A DNA stretch of 64,000 nt, from contig JACBWW010000041.1 in the NCBI GenBank assembly GCA_020086605.1, positions 1,209,487 through 1,273,486 of the forward strand. The letters are read 5' to 3'. Made by a program: the position numbers and the translations under genes. The notes beneath the pieces were generated by a model that saw nothing but the letters and a program-made list of their open reading frames with translations, did not search any database and was not told the DNA's origin. Positions 35,201 to 49,300 of the stretch are shown one piece after another (within the stretch, counting starts at the first letter, position 1; each line of letters opens with the position of its first letter). The DNA is from Lanius collurio. Lineage: Eukaryota; Chordata; Aves; Passeriformes; Laniidae.

Positions 35201-38200
35201 AAGACCTGACATAGTAATTGGCCTTTATAAATATCCAATATTTGTATATTTGCAGTAGCTCAGGAGCCTTTTCCACTTGTCCTTCTGCTGCCATGCCTGG
35301 TGTAAACATCATGGCACAGAAAAAACATAGAAAGAGCAACAAAGAATAATAACATGACAGAGGATTGAGGGCTAGATATGGCAACTACAGGCAGAAGAAG
35401 TAGGCTGCTATTATATTTTAGAAAAAAGCAGAGATTTCTGACTAGAAACAACAGATAAATGTCCATTTTAATGCAATAAACAACATTCTGCCTGCTGATT
35501 CCCAACACACACCCAGGGCAATTTTATAACTCAAGCTGGCAATTACACAGACATGAAGTTCATGCTGTGAAAGGTCAGCCAACCTCTGGGTGACACGTGC
35601 TGAGGTGTTGGACATGGTCTGAGGTGAGGAGATGGAGTAAGTGATAGGTAATGATAAACTGGGGCATCTCTGTGTCTGTGAGATAGGTCTGAACACATTT
35701 TGCAGCTCTGATGGGAAGTTTATCATTCAGTAGCTCACACTGTATTTTAATGTTGTGTTTTCAGTCACCAGATCTAATGGAAAACATGGAAAACACTGAA
35801 ATGCAGCATCTTCAGAAGAGGTGGGCTTAAAGGGATCATTGAGGGACAAAACTAGTGGAAAAGGTAAGCAGGGAGGGAATAAAATCTGGATTTTGTGGGA
35901 AATAGCACATTGGACTGTCATTGGACAGAATGAGATACTGAGTTGCATAGAAAATTTGAAAAAATCACGTAGAAAAAAATCAAGAAAATGCAGAAGGGAA
36001 ACCTTACTTTGTATACATAATTTTCCACCACCTTCTGCTGTAGTTATTAGGGCAAGGTCTCAATTTAAACTACTAGAAAAAAAAGACTAGCCTCAAATAT
36101 AGAAAAATGTGTTATAATATTAATAATTTATATGTTTCAAACATGTTTTTCTTCTCTCATTCTCATAGACAAGAACGACTTCAGTGATTTTGGAGCAATT
36201 GTCTTCAGCCTTTGTGGTTTGCATGGGTTTAATAAATGCCAATGGTCCTAGACCTAGTCCTTTTTTACCAAAACCAGAATTTAATTAAGCTATATTAATT
36301 GTTTCTAATAATATATTGCTTTTCATAAACAGTACTCGTGATCATCATTATGAAGAAGTCATGTTTCATATTTAGGGCTGGAAAAACAGCTGCAATCTAC
36401 TCCTTGACATCAGTGAAGGAATAAAAATAGAGTAAGAAATGCAGCATTTTTCGGGTAGTGGGGTATTTAAACATCTTTAGCATCCTGGATACCTCAGTAC
36501 CATGTTTTTACTCCTCAAAACAAGATCATTGAAATGATTTCACATCATAGACACACAGTTTTCTTTTGCTAATGCAGATTTGATTTCCTTTCAAGTTGGA
36601 GCACCTGCATGAGTGTTTTTCTCCATTTGTTCTCTGTGTTATTGGCAGCATTGTCTGAAGCAGCTACCCAGTGGCAGTTAATAAAACCTCTGGTTTGGAA
36701 CCTGATTTTGCCCATTAAAGCTTCATTCTGCATAAGAAAAGATTTAAAGCTAAACACAGCCATATTTTATTCTGTTGTTACAATCAGAAGCTCTTAAGCT
36801 TTTAAATGGGTCAACCACCAGTGTGACTTAGTCACATGTTCTTTAAATTAGTCAAATGCTTAATTAGCATGCTGGATGTTTGCATGTATAAGTATAGATG
36901 TTTGATCCAAGAGATACCTTGATACAATAGGTGTCATTTCATGTGTTCCAGTTCCACAGAAAGAAGAGAATCCTAAATGAACTGAGCTTGAATTTGCAGG
37001 AAATTAAAGGCAATTAAAAATGTTGTCTGCCCAGCAGGACGGGAAAATCAGGCTATTATTTCATTGCCAGGAGAAATCAGATACATGCCTTTGAAAATTT
37101 TGGATATATGTGTGTATCTAAATGCATCAGTAGGGCTCTAGGCTGATCCATGGAGATAACTGATGTAATTCATTAACACCAATGATGATGGATTTCAGCA
37201 TGGCTCATACATCAAATTTCAGTTAGTTTTGGTACCGAAACAATGTTAAAATTTGCTCTTTACAGCAGTCATTTCTGAATTTCCTTGTGACTTTGGTGCT
37301 GCCTGGAAAATAAAATATCATCACAGGCAGCTTATGGGGAAACAACAGCACCAAACACAGCAGCCAGTGGAATGGCAACAAACCAGCTGGATTTGTGGTA
37401 CCCCCAGCAAATCTGGGTGCTGGGAAACAAGGAAAGGCAAAGGAACAGATTGGTGAGGTGCTAAGAGAGGAAATGTCCCTGTCTTTGAAACCAATAGGCA
37501 AGGGGGCAGAAATTCTCCAGACTTCTCTGCACACCAAGGCACAAGGGAGAGATTTGAGTGAGGCAGCCAATGGTGTTTGGGTGTCCTGAGAAAGGCTGCA
37601 GGGATCCCTTTGTGTTTCAGGGAGCTGGGAAAGAAGGGACTCCCTGCAAGCAGAGAGGCCTCAAAGGTCCTCACAGGGCACCCAACAACGGTGGCAGCCA
37701 CACGTGGCATTTGTGTGCCAGAGCATCAGCAACACTCCACAGGTGTAATAACCCACTCTGCTGACTGGGTGGGTCAGGTTCCCAGGGAGTTGCTGCAAAC
37801 TCCCAGTGTAGAGACAGCCTGCAAGATCCCATTAAAATATAACTTTTTAGGTGTTTATAATCCAAATGTAGTTTAATATGTTTTTCACTTTTTTTTGGTC
37901 CTTAAAATACACACACTTTAAAATATTTAAATTGATTCATTTTCAGTGTCTCTAGGTGATTAATAGATGCTAAACAGAACTGATTTTTTAAAAGATAATT
38001 TTGGTGATTGTGAAATAAAGGCAGTTTTTAAAATATGCTTTTTTGCAGAAGATGGATGTAGCTGTCTCTTGAGGAGCCCTGTTTAAGAGCAATAACAGCC
38101 ATTGAGGTTTGTCCCTTGAGATAGTGGCAAATAGAACCCAGGGAATAATTAATCCTAGGGCACCAGCACACTAATTAGTATTGCTGGAATTGATAGGAGT

Positions 38201-41200
38201 TTCAGTACCTTTGAAAATCTGTTTGTATTTTGATGTGAATATTTTGGCCTTTTTTTTTTCACTCGAACTAGCTGCTATTCTCAGTCTATTTTCCATCATA
38301 ATGGGAGACATCTAAGGGTGGGAGAGTGGCAAAAAGTAAACCACCTGCTTAACCATCCTCATTCTGACAACATGAAAGACTACAAAAAACCCTGGGGTTA
38401 GTAGGATATTACATAAATATGAAATAACTCTTCCAGCCTGGACTAATTGATCCAGCCCAGTGCCTGCCATCTGGCCAGCAGTGTGCTGGTGCCCTTTGCC
38501 CCAGCTGTCAGCTTTTGAGTTGTTGTTCCAGTCATTGCCTAAAAAGCAATTTTTCACACTGCCTAGTTCTAGATCATTATGGGTTGCAAAGATGGCCATT
38601 TTTTTGATTTAACATGTGCACAATTTCCAAGGACCTGCTTCTGAATTAAAGTCCTGGACAAGCCCTTGGCTGTTGTGACCACAGGTAGGTGCATGGAAAA
38701 CAAACAGCAGATTTTTTTTCTGCTCTTTAAGCCAAAGTTCTCTTTTGTACATTTGACCTCATTTTTCTGTTCACAGAAAATTCATTGCCTCAAATAGGTA
38801 AGCTGGAATTATGGAAACTTGAAACATACTTTAAAAAAGGCAAAATAATTCCATAACTGCAAAGTCTTCACAGCATTTAGTTAGACATTGACTTCAATTT
38901 TAGACATCCTAAAGATTGCCAGCTTTTTATGTGTTTAAGAGCTGTGTTCCTAAAATGTTAATCTTCTTTACAAAAGTTGCAAAAATAATTATTTTGACCT
39001 ATCATGGAAACTGTAACAAATTATTAGTGTGTTTTGGATTTTTTTTTCCCCTGGAGATTGATGCCAGGCTAATTGACATGTTTCTTTCCAGTTCCTAATT
39101 GCTGGCTGCACCCTGGTTGGATATTTATAAGATATTTACAAGAGGTTTACAAGCCCTTTGCACTGCCATGAAACCTATGATGTAGGGGTAAAAATGAAAT
39201 ACAGATCATGACTTCCTAACCACCAAACTTATAAACACATTAAACCCTCCTGCACAGATCCACTGGGATCTATCAGCATTCCTACCCAGCTTTGGTTCTG
39301 TGCATTTCCTATTTTCCTTGCATTCAGGGCAGTGGTTGAACAGCACAATTGGGTCTTGACCTATAGCGTGGACTTCCAAATAATTTGAAGAGGAATACAC
39401 ATTTTTGCACTTCATTTTTTTTTCAATACTTCTGATGTAAAAATGTTGAGTTTTTACAGCCACAAGAAAGAGTGCTACATCATATTAGGCATGGAAATTA
39501 GGCCTAGTTTTGACCACCAACTACTTTTGATTTCCCCAGAGTAAAAACAACTCGTTTTCAGTAGTCCTCTGGTTATCATATTATTGGAGAAAGTTCTTTT
39601 TTTTTACCTTTTCTTTTGCTGTTAGTATGGTAAGGAAGTTCTTTACTTGTTTTCACAGTGTGCTAATCCCTCTTCTGTTTGATGTTTCATCCATATGCAT
39701 TCCTGAAACTGAAAATAGTTTTCAAGATATGGAAGGCTGAGATATCTTGATTTTCTGCCTGCATGACAGATTCCTGAGGCTTTTCACTGTCTTCTTCCAC
39801 AACGATGGTTTCTTCCTTTTCCTCCCCACCACTCACAGGTATGGCAACCAACATTTCCTATCCCACTGTGTTTGAGAATTTACTCTAAGTATTCCCCTGT
39901 GACTGGAGGCAGACCTGGGTGTATCCCCCTCTATTTTGATATATTTGAACGGGGAGGTTTTGCTGTGATCTTAATGGCTTATCCCACAATATCTGCCCTC
40001 CATTCTTCATTTAATTTAATCCTTTTGCCAACTTCTGATACATTTCTGACTCACCACTTTATTGAGTGCTGAAGGCTCCTGGCACCAGCCCCACTTTTAC
40101 TGAATCATCCAGACTGTTCCTGTAGTTTTTGGGGATCAGTTACTGGCTGTGCAGTGCACAGAACACTCCAGAGCACTGTGACACTTCCATCACAGGTGAT
40201 GTGTCCTGGGAATGCCTTCCCAATGACACGGGCAGGGGGGAGAAAAAAAGGGGAGTGTGTCATTATCTGCCCATTGCCTCCAGCATGTGTTTCATCCTGA
40301 GTGGCAATAACAAATTGCCTGTGTCAGCCATCTCCTTGTTAGAAAAATATTCCTGGGTTATGTGATAAGGAGCAGCTCTGTGTCATAACTGGAATTAGGG
40401 ATTCAGGGGGGTGGATGGCGTTATGTTTATCCAGGCCACACATTGAGGAGGTGGTTCCTGAGCCAATGGTGCCAATTAACAACGTGCACCTGTACTGAGC
40501 CAACAATCAGATTTGAAACTTTAGGATGGGATAGTTTCCCTAATGATTTTTTTCCTAGGATTTTACTTTTTGAGGTTGGAAGCCTGCCTGCTCCTCTGTT
40601 GCAGGAAAACCATGGTGGGACACGCATTCTGCATCTTCACAAGATGGGTGAGATGGCAAAAGATTGTTCACTCACACAAAAACTGGGAAGGAGCACGCTG
40701 GAAAAGTGTGACCAGTACATTATGGAAGGTCATTTCTGACCAACATATTCACTCAGAAAGTTTCCATTAATTGCTACACTCACCTGGCAATAAATGTCCA
40801 GCTACAAATTCCTGCTCCCAACATATGGAGATTAAATCTTCTCACTGAAAAAGGTTTCTAAAATTTTTAGTAAGGCTAATATATTTGAGTAGTGAGTACT
40901 AGAATACTGTTACATTATTATATAGAATAAAAAGACTCCTTTTCAACTTTCTTACAGATTCTTTGAGAGAAAAAGGTCTTTTCTCTGTCTGAAACTTTCA
41001 TGTTTTAGTGGCCTACTAGTGGTACAAAGCTTGGGTTTCTGGCTTGTTTTTCTTTCTAAAAAAAGCAGATATTAATGATCATGCTGGGTGAGTTATATCA
41101 CATTTTTCACACAGGACTTACAAATTTTAGATAAAACTCTATAAAAGTTTCAGCCAAATTTTCGGCAACTAAATTAGAATTATATGCCCTTGGTTCTGAG

Positions 41201-42490
41201 GTATTTAAACAGTATGAAATATACCTCAAACTGAAAATTTTATAGCATTCTCTTGTAGGTTTACATGCAGGTAAGCAAAGTTTTCTGGTGTGTAGTGGAA
41301 AGGGTGAAGAAACTCTTCAGTTTACCAGAGAAATCAGAGAAAAGAAGATTAAATGTCATGAAGTAAAAGGTAAGAAGTTCTCAGAGAAAAGAGAATGCTG
41401 CAATTAAAGATGCTTTGTTATGGCTTCCCCCCTTATTCTCACATGTTCAGCTTTTTTTTACTAATTATTTTGTTGCTGGAAATACTGATTCATTCTAGTA
41501 TTTTCCCCCAAACATTTGAGCTTTACAGGATTTATTCCAATTCAAGGTGAGGCGCCTGAAGCCTCAAAGGTTTTTATTCGCTCCTCACTTGGGGCAGGGT
41601 AGAAAGTGGCAAAGTTTCACTACCACGCTGCACTTCCCTTTGTGGAAACATCTCTGCAGCGGTGCTGGGTGTGCCTTGCCAGTGAAGAGAAAGGCGTGCT
41701 CCCCCTTCCAGAGGCTTTAGGCTGGGGCTGAGGAAAGAAAGCTGATTTCTATTTAGAGCTTTATAAATAGAAAGGTGGCAGCTTTGCTACCACGCTGTCG
41801 GGATGTTACTCTGGGCATCCCGCAGCTCTCCCAAGCAGTGTGTGAGGTGCTGCACATGCCGGTCCCTCGGTGAGGCAAGGACCTTGTGACAGTGTCACCC
41901 CATGGGGACAGGATCGCCTGGACAGCGCTCTCACACATCCCCGTCCCACGAGGAGCACCAGACAGCCCTTGTTCACACGGCTCTCCCCTCATCTTCCCCC
42001 CTGAGCATCATCCCTCATTTTGTTAATTTTGGAGCTCCCCCCACGCGTTCCGTGGACAACCTGGAGCAGTTTGAATGCGGCGCTGTTGCGGCATTGCGGC
42101 CTCAAGGGGGAGACAGCGGGCTGTGTGACACGGCAGAGCTGCTAATCCTGCCGAGGTCGGGATTCCTTGGGAAAAAAAGGTTCAGGCACGGCCAGAGGGA
42201 AGCAGAATTTAGGCACAGCCGGTGTAGATTATGATGCAGTAGTAGCTAGGAGGCTGTGGCTACACTGGTGTATTTAAGTACATAACAAACACTGCAGCTC
42301 TTGTCCTAAGGTTCTGAATGATCCCAGGCAAAGCACACTTGGGTTTTGACCTTGAATGTCCTCCATAATTTGTCTTCTATTCTTTTCAGCACTGTTTGCC
42401 ATTGTAAATAACCACTGATCTCAGCACGGCCTGATAAGCTTTGGGGCATCCACTTTACAGCACTCTTAGAGGGTAATATTTCATTTGGGT

Positions 42491-42643
42491 TCGTGGCAAC
42501 TTCCTGACTGTTCAGGGTTATGAAAAATAAAATATTTAGCTGTAATTCTTTCTCTATGGCTATTCTGGTTTCTTGGCAACTTCCCAGCTGTTCAGGGTTA
42601 TGAAAAATAAAATATTTAGCTGTAATTCTTTCTCTATGGCTAT
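42491..42643. repeat. Tandem duplication with an 80-bp period
   Basis: Two copies lie head to tail. The first (42491-42570) and second (from 42571) both contain TTCAGGGTTATGAAAAATAA, at 42511 and 42591, followed by AATATTTAGCTGTAATTC and TTTCTCTATGGCTATT. Only a few mismatches, near the left end, separate them, which points to a fairly recent duplication. Confidence 0.95.
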
Positions 42644-44099
42644 TTTTTCATTGGCTTTGTAATCACCCTGATTGGCCCTTGATAATGTTCTTGTCAATAC
42701 TGTGTCCCTGGCTAACAGGGGAGAGCTGAGGATATGAACATTATTTCAGGAAACATGACACACATCCGTTGCAATCGATACACCTAATTTGCTCTATCAA
42801 GTGCCTCGTGAGACAGGTTGATATTACAGCCTGTGAATGTAATAAGTAGCAACAAGTGCCATTTTGACATGGACTTCTTCCAAACCTGTGAGTATTTTGG
42901 CACATGGGACTGCAGCAGGTTTCCACACAGACATGGTATAGCAGAGGATCCCGTGACCAGATATCTGAGATTTCAGGTGCCTCCAAAGAGTTATTTTATA
43001 CTGGTAGCTGATCATACAGAGGCTTGGCAGGCCTGGTGTTAGATCAGAGCTGAGGATCTGGGTGACTGGGGAAGTTTATCCTGCTGTAACATTATAGCTG
43101 GATGTAACAAATTAGAAGCTGTTAAATGCTGAAGAGCAACATCATTATCTGCAGCTTTTTGGTAATGCCTGATGGCTCTCGGAATGTTCTGGTTGTTTGA
43201 TTCCTGCATAAGGAAGAAAATGCAGGCATTGTAAAATTGTAATTAATAGCAAAAGTGAAATGAGAAGAGGAGGAGTGGGAGAAGAGGCCTCAGTAAGTTT
43301 CTGTAAACCTTTTGCCTTGAATATTGTCTTGTGGTGAAGTAAATACTTTTTTATACCCTTTATTTGATCAGATTCCAGGTAAGATATGATTCCCCCCACC
43401 AACCCTCACTGATAAGATTTCTGATAGTGCTTGAGATGGGCTGATATTGTACCAAGTTTTTATCCAGGCATTCTAGTCTAATCTAATCTTTCTTATTCTG
43501 ACAGTTTTCTCCACCCTTTGTCATCACAATCATTTTATTGGGCAAATAATCCAACCTACATCCATAATCTTGGTAGTTCCATAACTTTTCCAAATAAGGT
43601 CTACTATAACACTTGCTCACTTGTCTGGTGCACTTAAAAATAAAAAAGCATTTTTATATCACCTCTCGTCTTCATACACTCCGAATTTCAGGACATAAAT
43701 GTTCAATGCTTGTTGAGCAATACATTTTAAATTAGATAAAATATCATTGATTCTTTCCAAGATTAATTTAGCTTTTCTACTTCAAAATGTTTTGAAAACA
43801 AACATGAAATAAATGCATTATAGCTGCTGGGGAGGGAGCCTATTTCCTGCCTCTAAAAAGTGTAGGAAGCATCTTCAGTACTACTTTCATTCTTAGAAAA
43901 TGTTTGATTTAAAGATGTCTTAACCTATACAATGTGTGCTGAATTGAGAGAGATTGAAAACTAAATTAAAGATCAGAGGGTTCAGCAGCTGTGCTGAAAG
44001 TGAGGGAAGGAATTCCAAACATAGGCAGACTTTGGAAAGGGGGAGTTGTGTTGGAAATGGTTCCTCTAAGTATCCTCTGAAGTGGAAAAAATGGGATTT

Positions 44100-44940
44100 A
44101 TGGAATCCTTGTGGTGGTTGGAAAGCACCTCTGGAGATCATCTAATCCAGCCCCCAAAGCAGGGTCAGCTAAAGCAGCTTGTCCAGGATTGTGTCCAGTT
44201 GGGTTTTGATTTTCTCTGAGTATGGGGATTCCACAGCTGCCCTGGGAAACCTATTCCAGGTTTTCACCTGTTTCACCTGTTCCAGTGTTTTCCCACCCTC
44301 ACAGTAAAAGGTGGGAATGTTAAAGATGAAATGAAATATTTTGTATTTCACTTTGGGCCTACTGCTTCTTGTTCTTTCCCTGGACACCGAGAAGAGCCCA
44401 CCTGTCTTGTGCCTTGTTTTATTCAGCGAGTGTTTATACACAAAAATACTGTCCCACCTTCTCTAGAATGAACAGTCCCAGACCTTTCAGCCTCTCAAAT
44501 GACAGAAACTCCAGTCCTTTCATCATCTTTGTGTCCCTTTGATGGGCTAACTCTAGTTTTGTCCATGCCTCTCTTGTACTGGAAAACCCAGAGCTGGACT
44601 CCAACTCCGAGTGAGTCTCATCAGTGCTGAGCAGAGGGAAAGATCTCCTTCTCCACCTGCTGGCAGTGCTCTTCCTGGGATGCTGCTGGCTTTCATTGCC
44701 ACAAGGATGTATTCCCAGCTCATGGCCAACTTGTTTTCCAACAGGGCTTTTTCTCCAAAGTTGTTTTCCACTTTGACTAAAAAGAGCCACTTATCTGGGC
44801 AATAATTTATCAGTTTGTCAGTAAGGATTTTGCAGGAGCGAGTGTCAAAAGCCTTGCTACAAAGAAGATAATATCAACTGCTCTTCCCTCATACCACTGA
44901 TATCATCATGGAAGGCTGACATTAGTCAGGCCTCACTTCC
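44100..44940 (-). mobile_element. Long CR1 LINE copy, antisense
   Basis: A diverged copy of roughly 840 bases reads through antisense CR1 blocks: TGGTTGGAAAGCACCTCTGG and AGATCATCTAATCCAGCCCC, then the CACAGCTGCCCTGGGAAACC, GACAGAAACTCCAGTCC and CCAGAGCTGGACTCC blocks. It continues towards TCAGTGCTGAGCAGAGGGAA and the 5' part. It is the longest CR1 piece in the window. Confidence 0.85.
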
Positions 44941-44944
44941 CTTT

Positions 44945-45275
44945 CATAAATCAGTGCAGAATGGATTGAGAGCAGCCTGGAAAAGACATGGGGATGTTAG
45001 TTGATGAGAAGCTCGACAAGACCCAGCAATGTGCACTTGCAGCCCAGAAAAACAACAGTATCCTGGGCTGCATCAAGTATTGGGAATTAGTTCTTGCCTG
45101 TGAGGGTGCTGACACACAGGCACAGGTTGCCCAGAGATGATGTGGAATCCCCATCCCTGGAAAAGTTCAAGGCCAGGTTGGATGTGGCTTGGAGCAACCT
45201 GCTCTAGTGAGAGGTGTCCCTGCCCATGGCAGTAAGTGGAAGGTCCCTTCCAATCCAACCTCTGTGATTCTAAAT
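44945..45275 (+). mobile_element. CR1 LINE 3' end, sense
   Basis: The copy contains GAAAAGACATGGGGATGTTA, GAGAAGCTCGACAAGACCCA and AAGTTCAAGGCCAGGTTGGA. It ends in CCTTCCAATCCAACCTCTGT and GATTCTA, the CR1 3' terminus. It abuts the antisense copy on its left, so the two point away from each other. Confidence 0.9.
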
Positions 45276-48200
45276 CTCCTTTTTGTCCTTAATGCTGCCT
45301 GGAGTTATTTGTTCCACCCCTTTCCCAAGAATAAAGGTAATGCTGACCAGTTTGTACCTGACTGGTACCTTACCAGTTTGCTCTGAAGGACCTCTGAAGA
45401 AGTTGTCTGTATAGCAGCAGCAGAAACCCACTTATTTGTTCATTTTGGGCAACAGATGTACACCTGCATAGATTTCACTCCAAGTTCCTTATAACTCCAA
45501 TTATATCTACTACAAAAGGCAGCTCTTGAAAGTAGAAAAGATATTCTTAATAGATTCTCAGCGGTTCTTATGCTTTTCATACCTGAAAATGTGTGTCAGA
45601 AGCAGGCTGTAATATAAAATCTTCAGCAATTAAAGTTTTTTAAATGGTCTTGCTTAACAGTCACTATTAGTCATGATAGACATGACCCCTTCTTTCTTGA
45701 CAGTGTTAATTTTGAGGAGCTCTGCCTCATCTGTCATTATAAATAACAGTAAAGCTGATCTGGGCTGATTTCTTATGCTAAGCAAATTTAAGTTCCTGAT
45801 CTTATTTAAATAGAAATTATGTTTTAATTGACAGCCTAAGGATACGAGTGAGGCAAGTTGTGTAAGGACAAGAAATGTCTTTTATTAGACTAAATAGTAG
45901 AGTAGAAAAAAATTAGGCAAGATTTGTTAAGCAGGAGTGTTTCTCTTGATAGGAATTGTTAATAGCAAAATGTAGTTTTAGGCTATGCTAAATCATAGAT
46001 AAAATCAAGAGGGGAGAAGGTGAGATGTCCATTTATTATTAACAGCCTGAAGATTTGTTCAGCACTGATTTCAGTGACTTCTAACCATCTGAAAAGTTTA
46101 CACAAGGGACAGCATTATTCCTGCAATTCTGCATTCATGAGATTCTATGTTCTCTTTTTAAATTTTAATTAGTGCCATCAAGTAAATTTACCCAAATTAC
46201 CAATCAAGACAGTCTGAAAGATAAGTATTGTAACCTTGGCAAAGGCCATTTTGCACAAAATGAATGGGGGAAGAATTTGAGTTATTACACACTGAATAAA
46301 GTTTCTCTCCAGCTGGGAAGATCCAGGAACCTGGCAGTGGCCAGGTCAGCAGGGAGTGTTTGGTCACTCCAAATATTGGAGCAGCAACTCCAGTTAGACA
46401 ATAAATTGAGGGCTGGATGGCAGAAAACACACCAGATGAACATTACTTCTCCATCAGTGGTGCTTTGAAAATATACAAAATGAGTTCTCTTAACACTTTT
46501 CCCCCCCCATTTAATTTAGACTCGATATGTGATTCACCTGCTCTAGTCACACTTTACCTCTGCTCCCCCCCATCTCCTGCTGTCTGGGCTCACAGTGATT
46601 CTCAGGTGTCAGGCAGCAGCTCTCTTAGTTTATTAACAGAAATCGTTCTGAATCTTGCAGATAAAATGCAGTTTAATGAAACATAAGGAAAATGCCATTA
46701 GCACTTGTTCAAAACAGAGCTGGCAACTTGAGAAGGAAATTTCCTGCAGCCTCCATGGCAGCCCAGCCAGCTGGTGAGACTTTGGGCTCATTAACACTCC
46801 CTCCCACAACTGCTTTAAATAAGGTTTGCAAAGGGCTCTTGTTTGAGCACTCCTTTGAGGGGTTCGTTGCACTGATCAGCAGCTTCTTTGAGGGCTCTGC
46901 TGAGGCCAGTTATATTATTAATTTTTTTTGTTTGTTTTCCTGGTGGAAATTCTTGAGTCTTCTCTGTCAAGTGAGTCAAAAAAGCTTACGTGGGACCTAG
47001 AGGTAAGGGATGTTTGTGCTGCTCAATAGCATAAATGTGAAGAGTATTTTCTAGAATTTCACTGAACTTTGTGGCTTGAACAGATCAATTTTTAAAAGTG
47101 TTGGTTTGGAGTCTTTGGTACAGAGGAAGTTTATGGGGATTTTAAATCTGAGTGCTGTAGTTCCTCAAGATAAATGTTTATTTTTTTAATAGTTTGCTAT
47201 TTATCCTGTTGTTATTTGTGTGTCAGAGAATGCTAAGGCTTTTTTTTACTAATTCATTCTGGTGTGCTTTAAATTTGGATTTTAAAACTATATAGTGTAT
47301 CAGAGCTAGGAAAACTCATATCTGAACCCTTTGCATGAAGAAAAATGGAGCTTCTAGAGTTCCATGGCTTTTTTTATTCTGGAACTTCCACTGTTACATG
47401 TTCTATCTGTTTTGTTTATGTTCCTGAAAGTCTTCTGATGCTTTCTACTTTCCTAACAGTAATTTTAGGGAGAAATTATTATGAGAAAAATCTGTCTGTG
47501 GAAAGTTGACTTTTATTGTGTGAAAGTAATTTGGGATTCCTGCTGGTTCAAGTTGAAACATATGCAAACAAAAAAAGCTAAATACTTACTGTGTCCTATA
47601 AATCAAGGAAAGTTAAGTTATTGTTTGTTTGGGTTTTTGTTTGTTTTTTTTTTTTTGGTGTATGACTTGTAGACTTCACACTGTTCAATGCCTTGGAGAC
47701 TGAGGTTTAAATCTTGAGTAAGGAAAAGCCTTTCCATGCTTGAGGGGGGACTTTTGTTCTTTTGTTTTGCTTTTTCCCTGTGGAAAAGGCTGGTGATACC
47801 TTTGCAGCAGAGGGAGAGAGAAGGATTTATCTGGTGAAGGGTTTCCTTGTACAAGGAAATATTCCAAGAGAAAATGTAACCCCTAACAAGGGGAAAAGGC
47901 TGTCTGAGGGAAGTGGGAAAGCAGACACTGCTTGTTAACCAGAGAATTGTTGGTGTTGTTAAATTACACGGAATGGCAGGAATAAGAAACTGTGTGGGAG
48001 AAGGGTGATAAAGGGAAGGAACAGAAACGGTTTGTAGCAGTTTTGAGTGCTTGCACAGCTGCATTTTTCTGAAATAATGTCAAGTTCCTATTTGCCAACT
48101 CTGTAGCAATTCTCAGCGTTGGTTTAGCCTTGCTTTTGTAATTGAAATGAAGCCGAGGAGATAGGACAGGATGAGTTTTAGAGAAAGCTTTTGCAAAGAG

Positions 48201-49189
48201 GCATCACAAAACAAAGCACAAAGGCTTTTTAGTGAGAGGAGCCAAACTCTGTTGCCTTCTTTTGCCCCATTCCCTTTCTTACAGTGATTCTTGTGAAGAC
48301 ACAAGTCCTCTGTGCATGTTCTTAGAGGAGCTAACAGGAATATCCTGGTTTTGAGGAGCCAGTGGAAAGATGTGGGGACTGAAGGATGGACACCACATGG
48401 TCACCCACCAGAAGTCTTGTTTAAGAGGCCTGCAGTAGTCTATGGCACCCTAAGATTTGGGATTAAATACAGATGTAAGAAAGAAAATGATAATTTTTTA
48501 TATTGAAGTGTATTGATTGAATAGAGGAGACTTAAAACTGGGTGCTTTGAAGCAGTCATGCCTTACCTCACATTTAGGGACCTATTTACCATGTTTGCTG
48601 TCAACTCTTAAAAATATAGCCTAAAAAACACACCAAAATAGCAGAGTTATCTTTGATCTGTAAAATAAAACATGAGTGAGGCATCAGTTGTGCAGTAAAA
48701 ATATCAATTTCTGAGCTGACAGTGGAGCACAAATGAGGTGCTGAGGTGTTAAGATTTCCAGATAATTTTGGATTACTTTGAGAGAATTAGGTCTGGTTTT
48801 ATTAGATAACTTTTGCTTTGTGTTCATGATCTCAGGGGGGGAAGCTATGAAAAAGCTGAGAGCTGCATTACAGTTGGGCTTCAATGTAAGAAAGATTAAA
48901 ATTGCTTTTATGTTAAAAAAATCAGTTTTGGTGTTCAGTTAGTGGAAGTTAGGAGACCTTGTTAAGTATTTTGTCTTTTAGTATGAACAGAAGCTGCTTG
49001 ATCATGTGAGCAGAAGTGCATAAGTAAAACAGATTATTTTAAGTATTTAATTCATACCTAATAGTTATGATACATTTTTTATTAACATTAAGTAATCTAT
49101 ACACTGCAGTACAAAAAGACAAAGGGGTGTTCTGTAAGGCATTGTAGTTTTGAAGTAGGAAATCTCTTTCCTGTATTATCTCATTCATC

Positions 49190-49300
49190 CCTCTGTCAGT
49201 TAAAAATCATTCCCCCTTGTCCTATTGCAACAGGCCCTGCTGAAAAGTTTGTCCCCCTGTCCCCAGTTTCTTTTTGAATTTAGCTCTGGAAATCCAGGTA
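49190..49300 (-). mobile_element. CR1 LINE fragment, antisense
   Basis: Blocks such as CTCTGTCAGTTAAAAATCAT and TCCCCCTTGTCCTATTGCAA followed by an AGGCCCTGCTGAAAAGT segment match the antisense middle of CR1. It lies about 300 bases upstream of the ABTB2 CpG island. Confidence 0.7.

Noticed and set aside
44434..44790. 118-residue minus-strand frame
   Set aside because: Lies inside an antisense CR1 copy.
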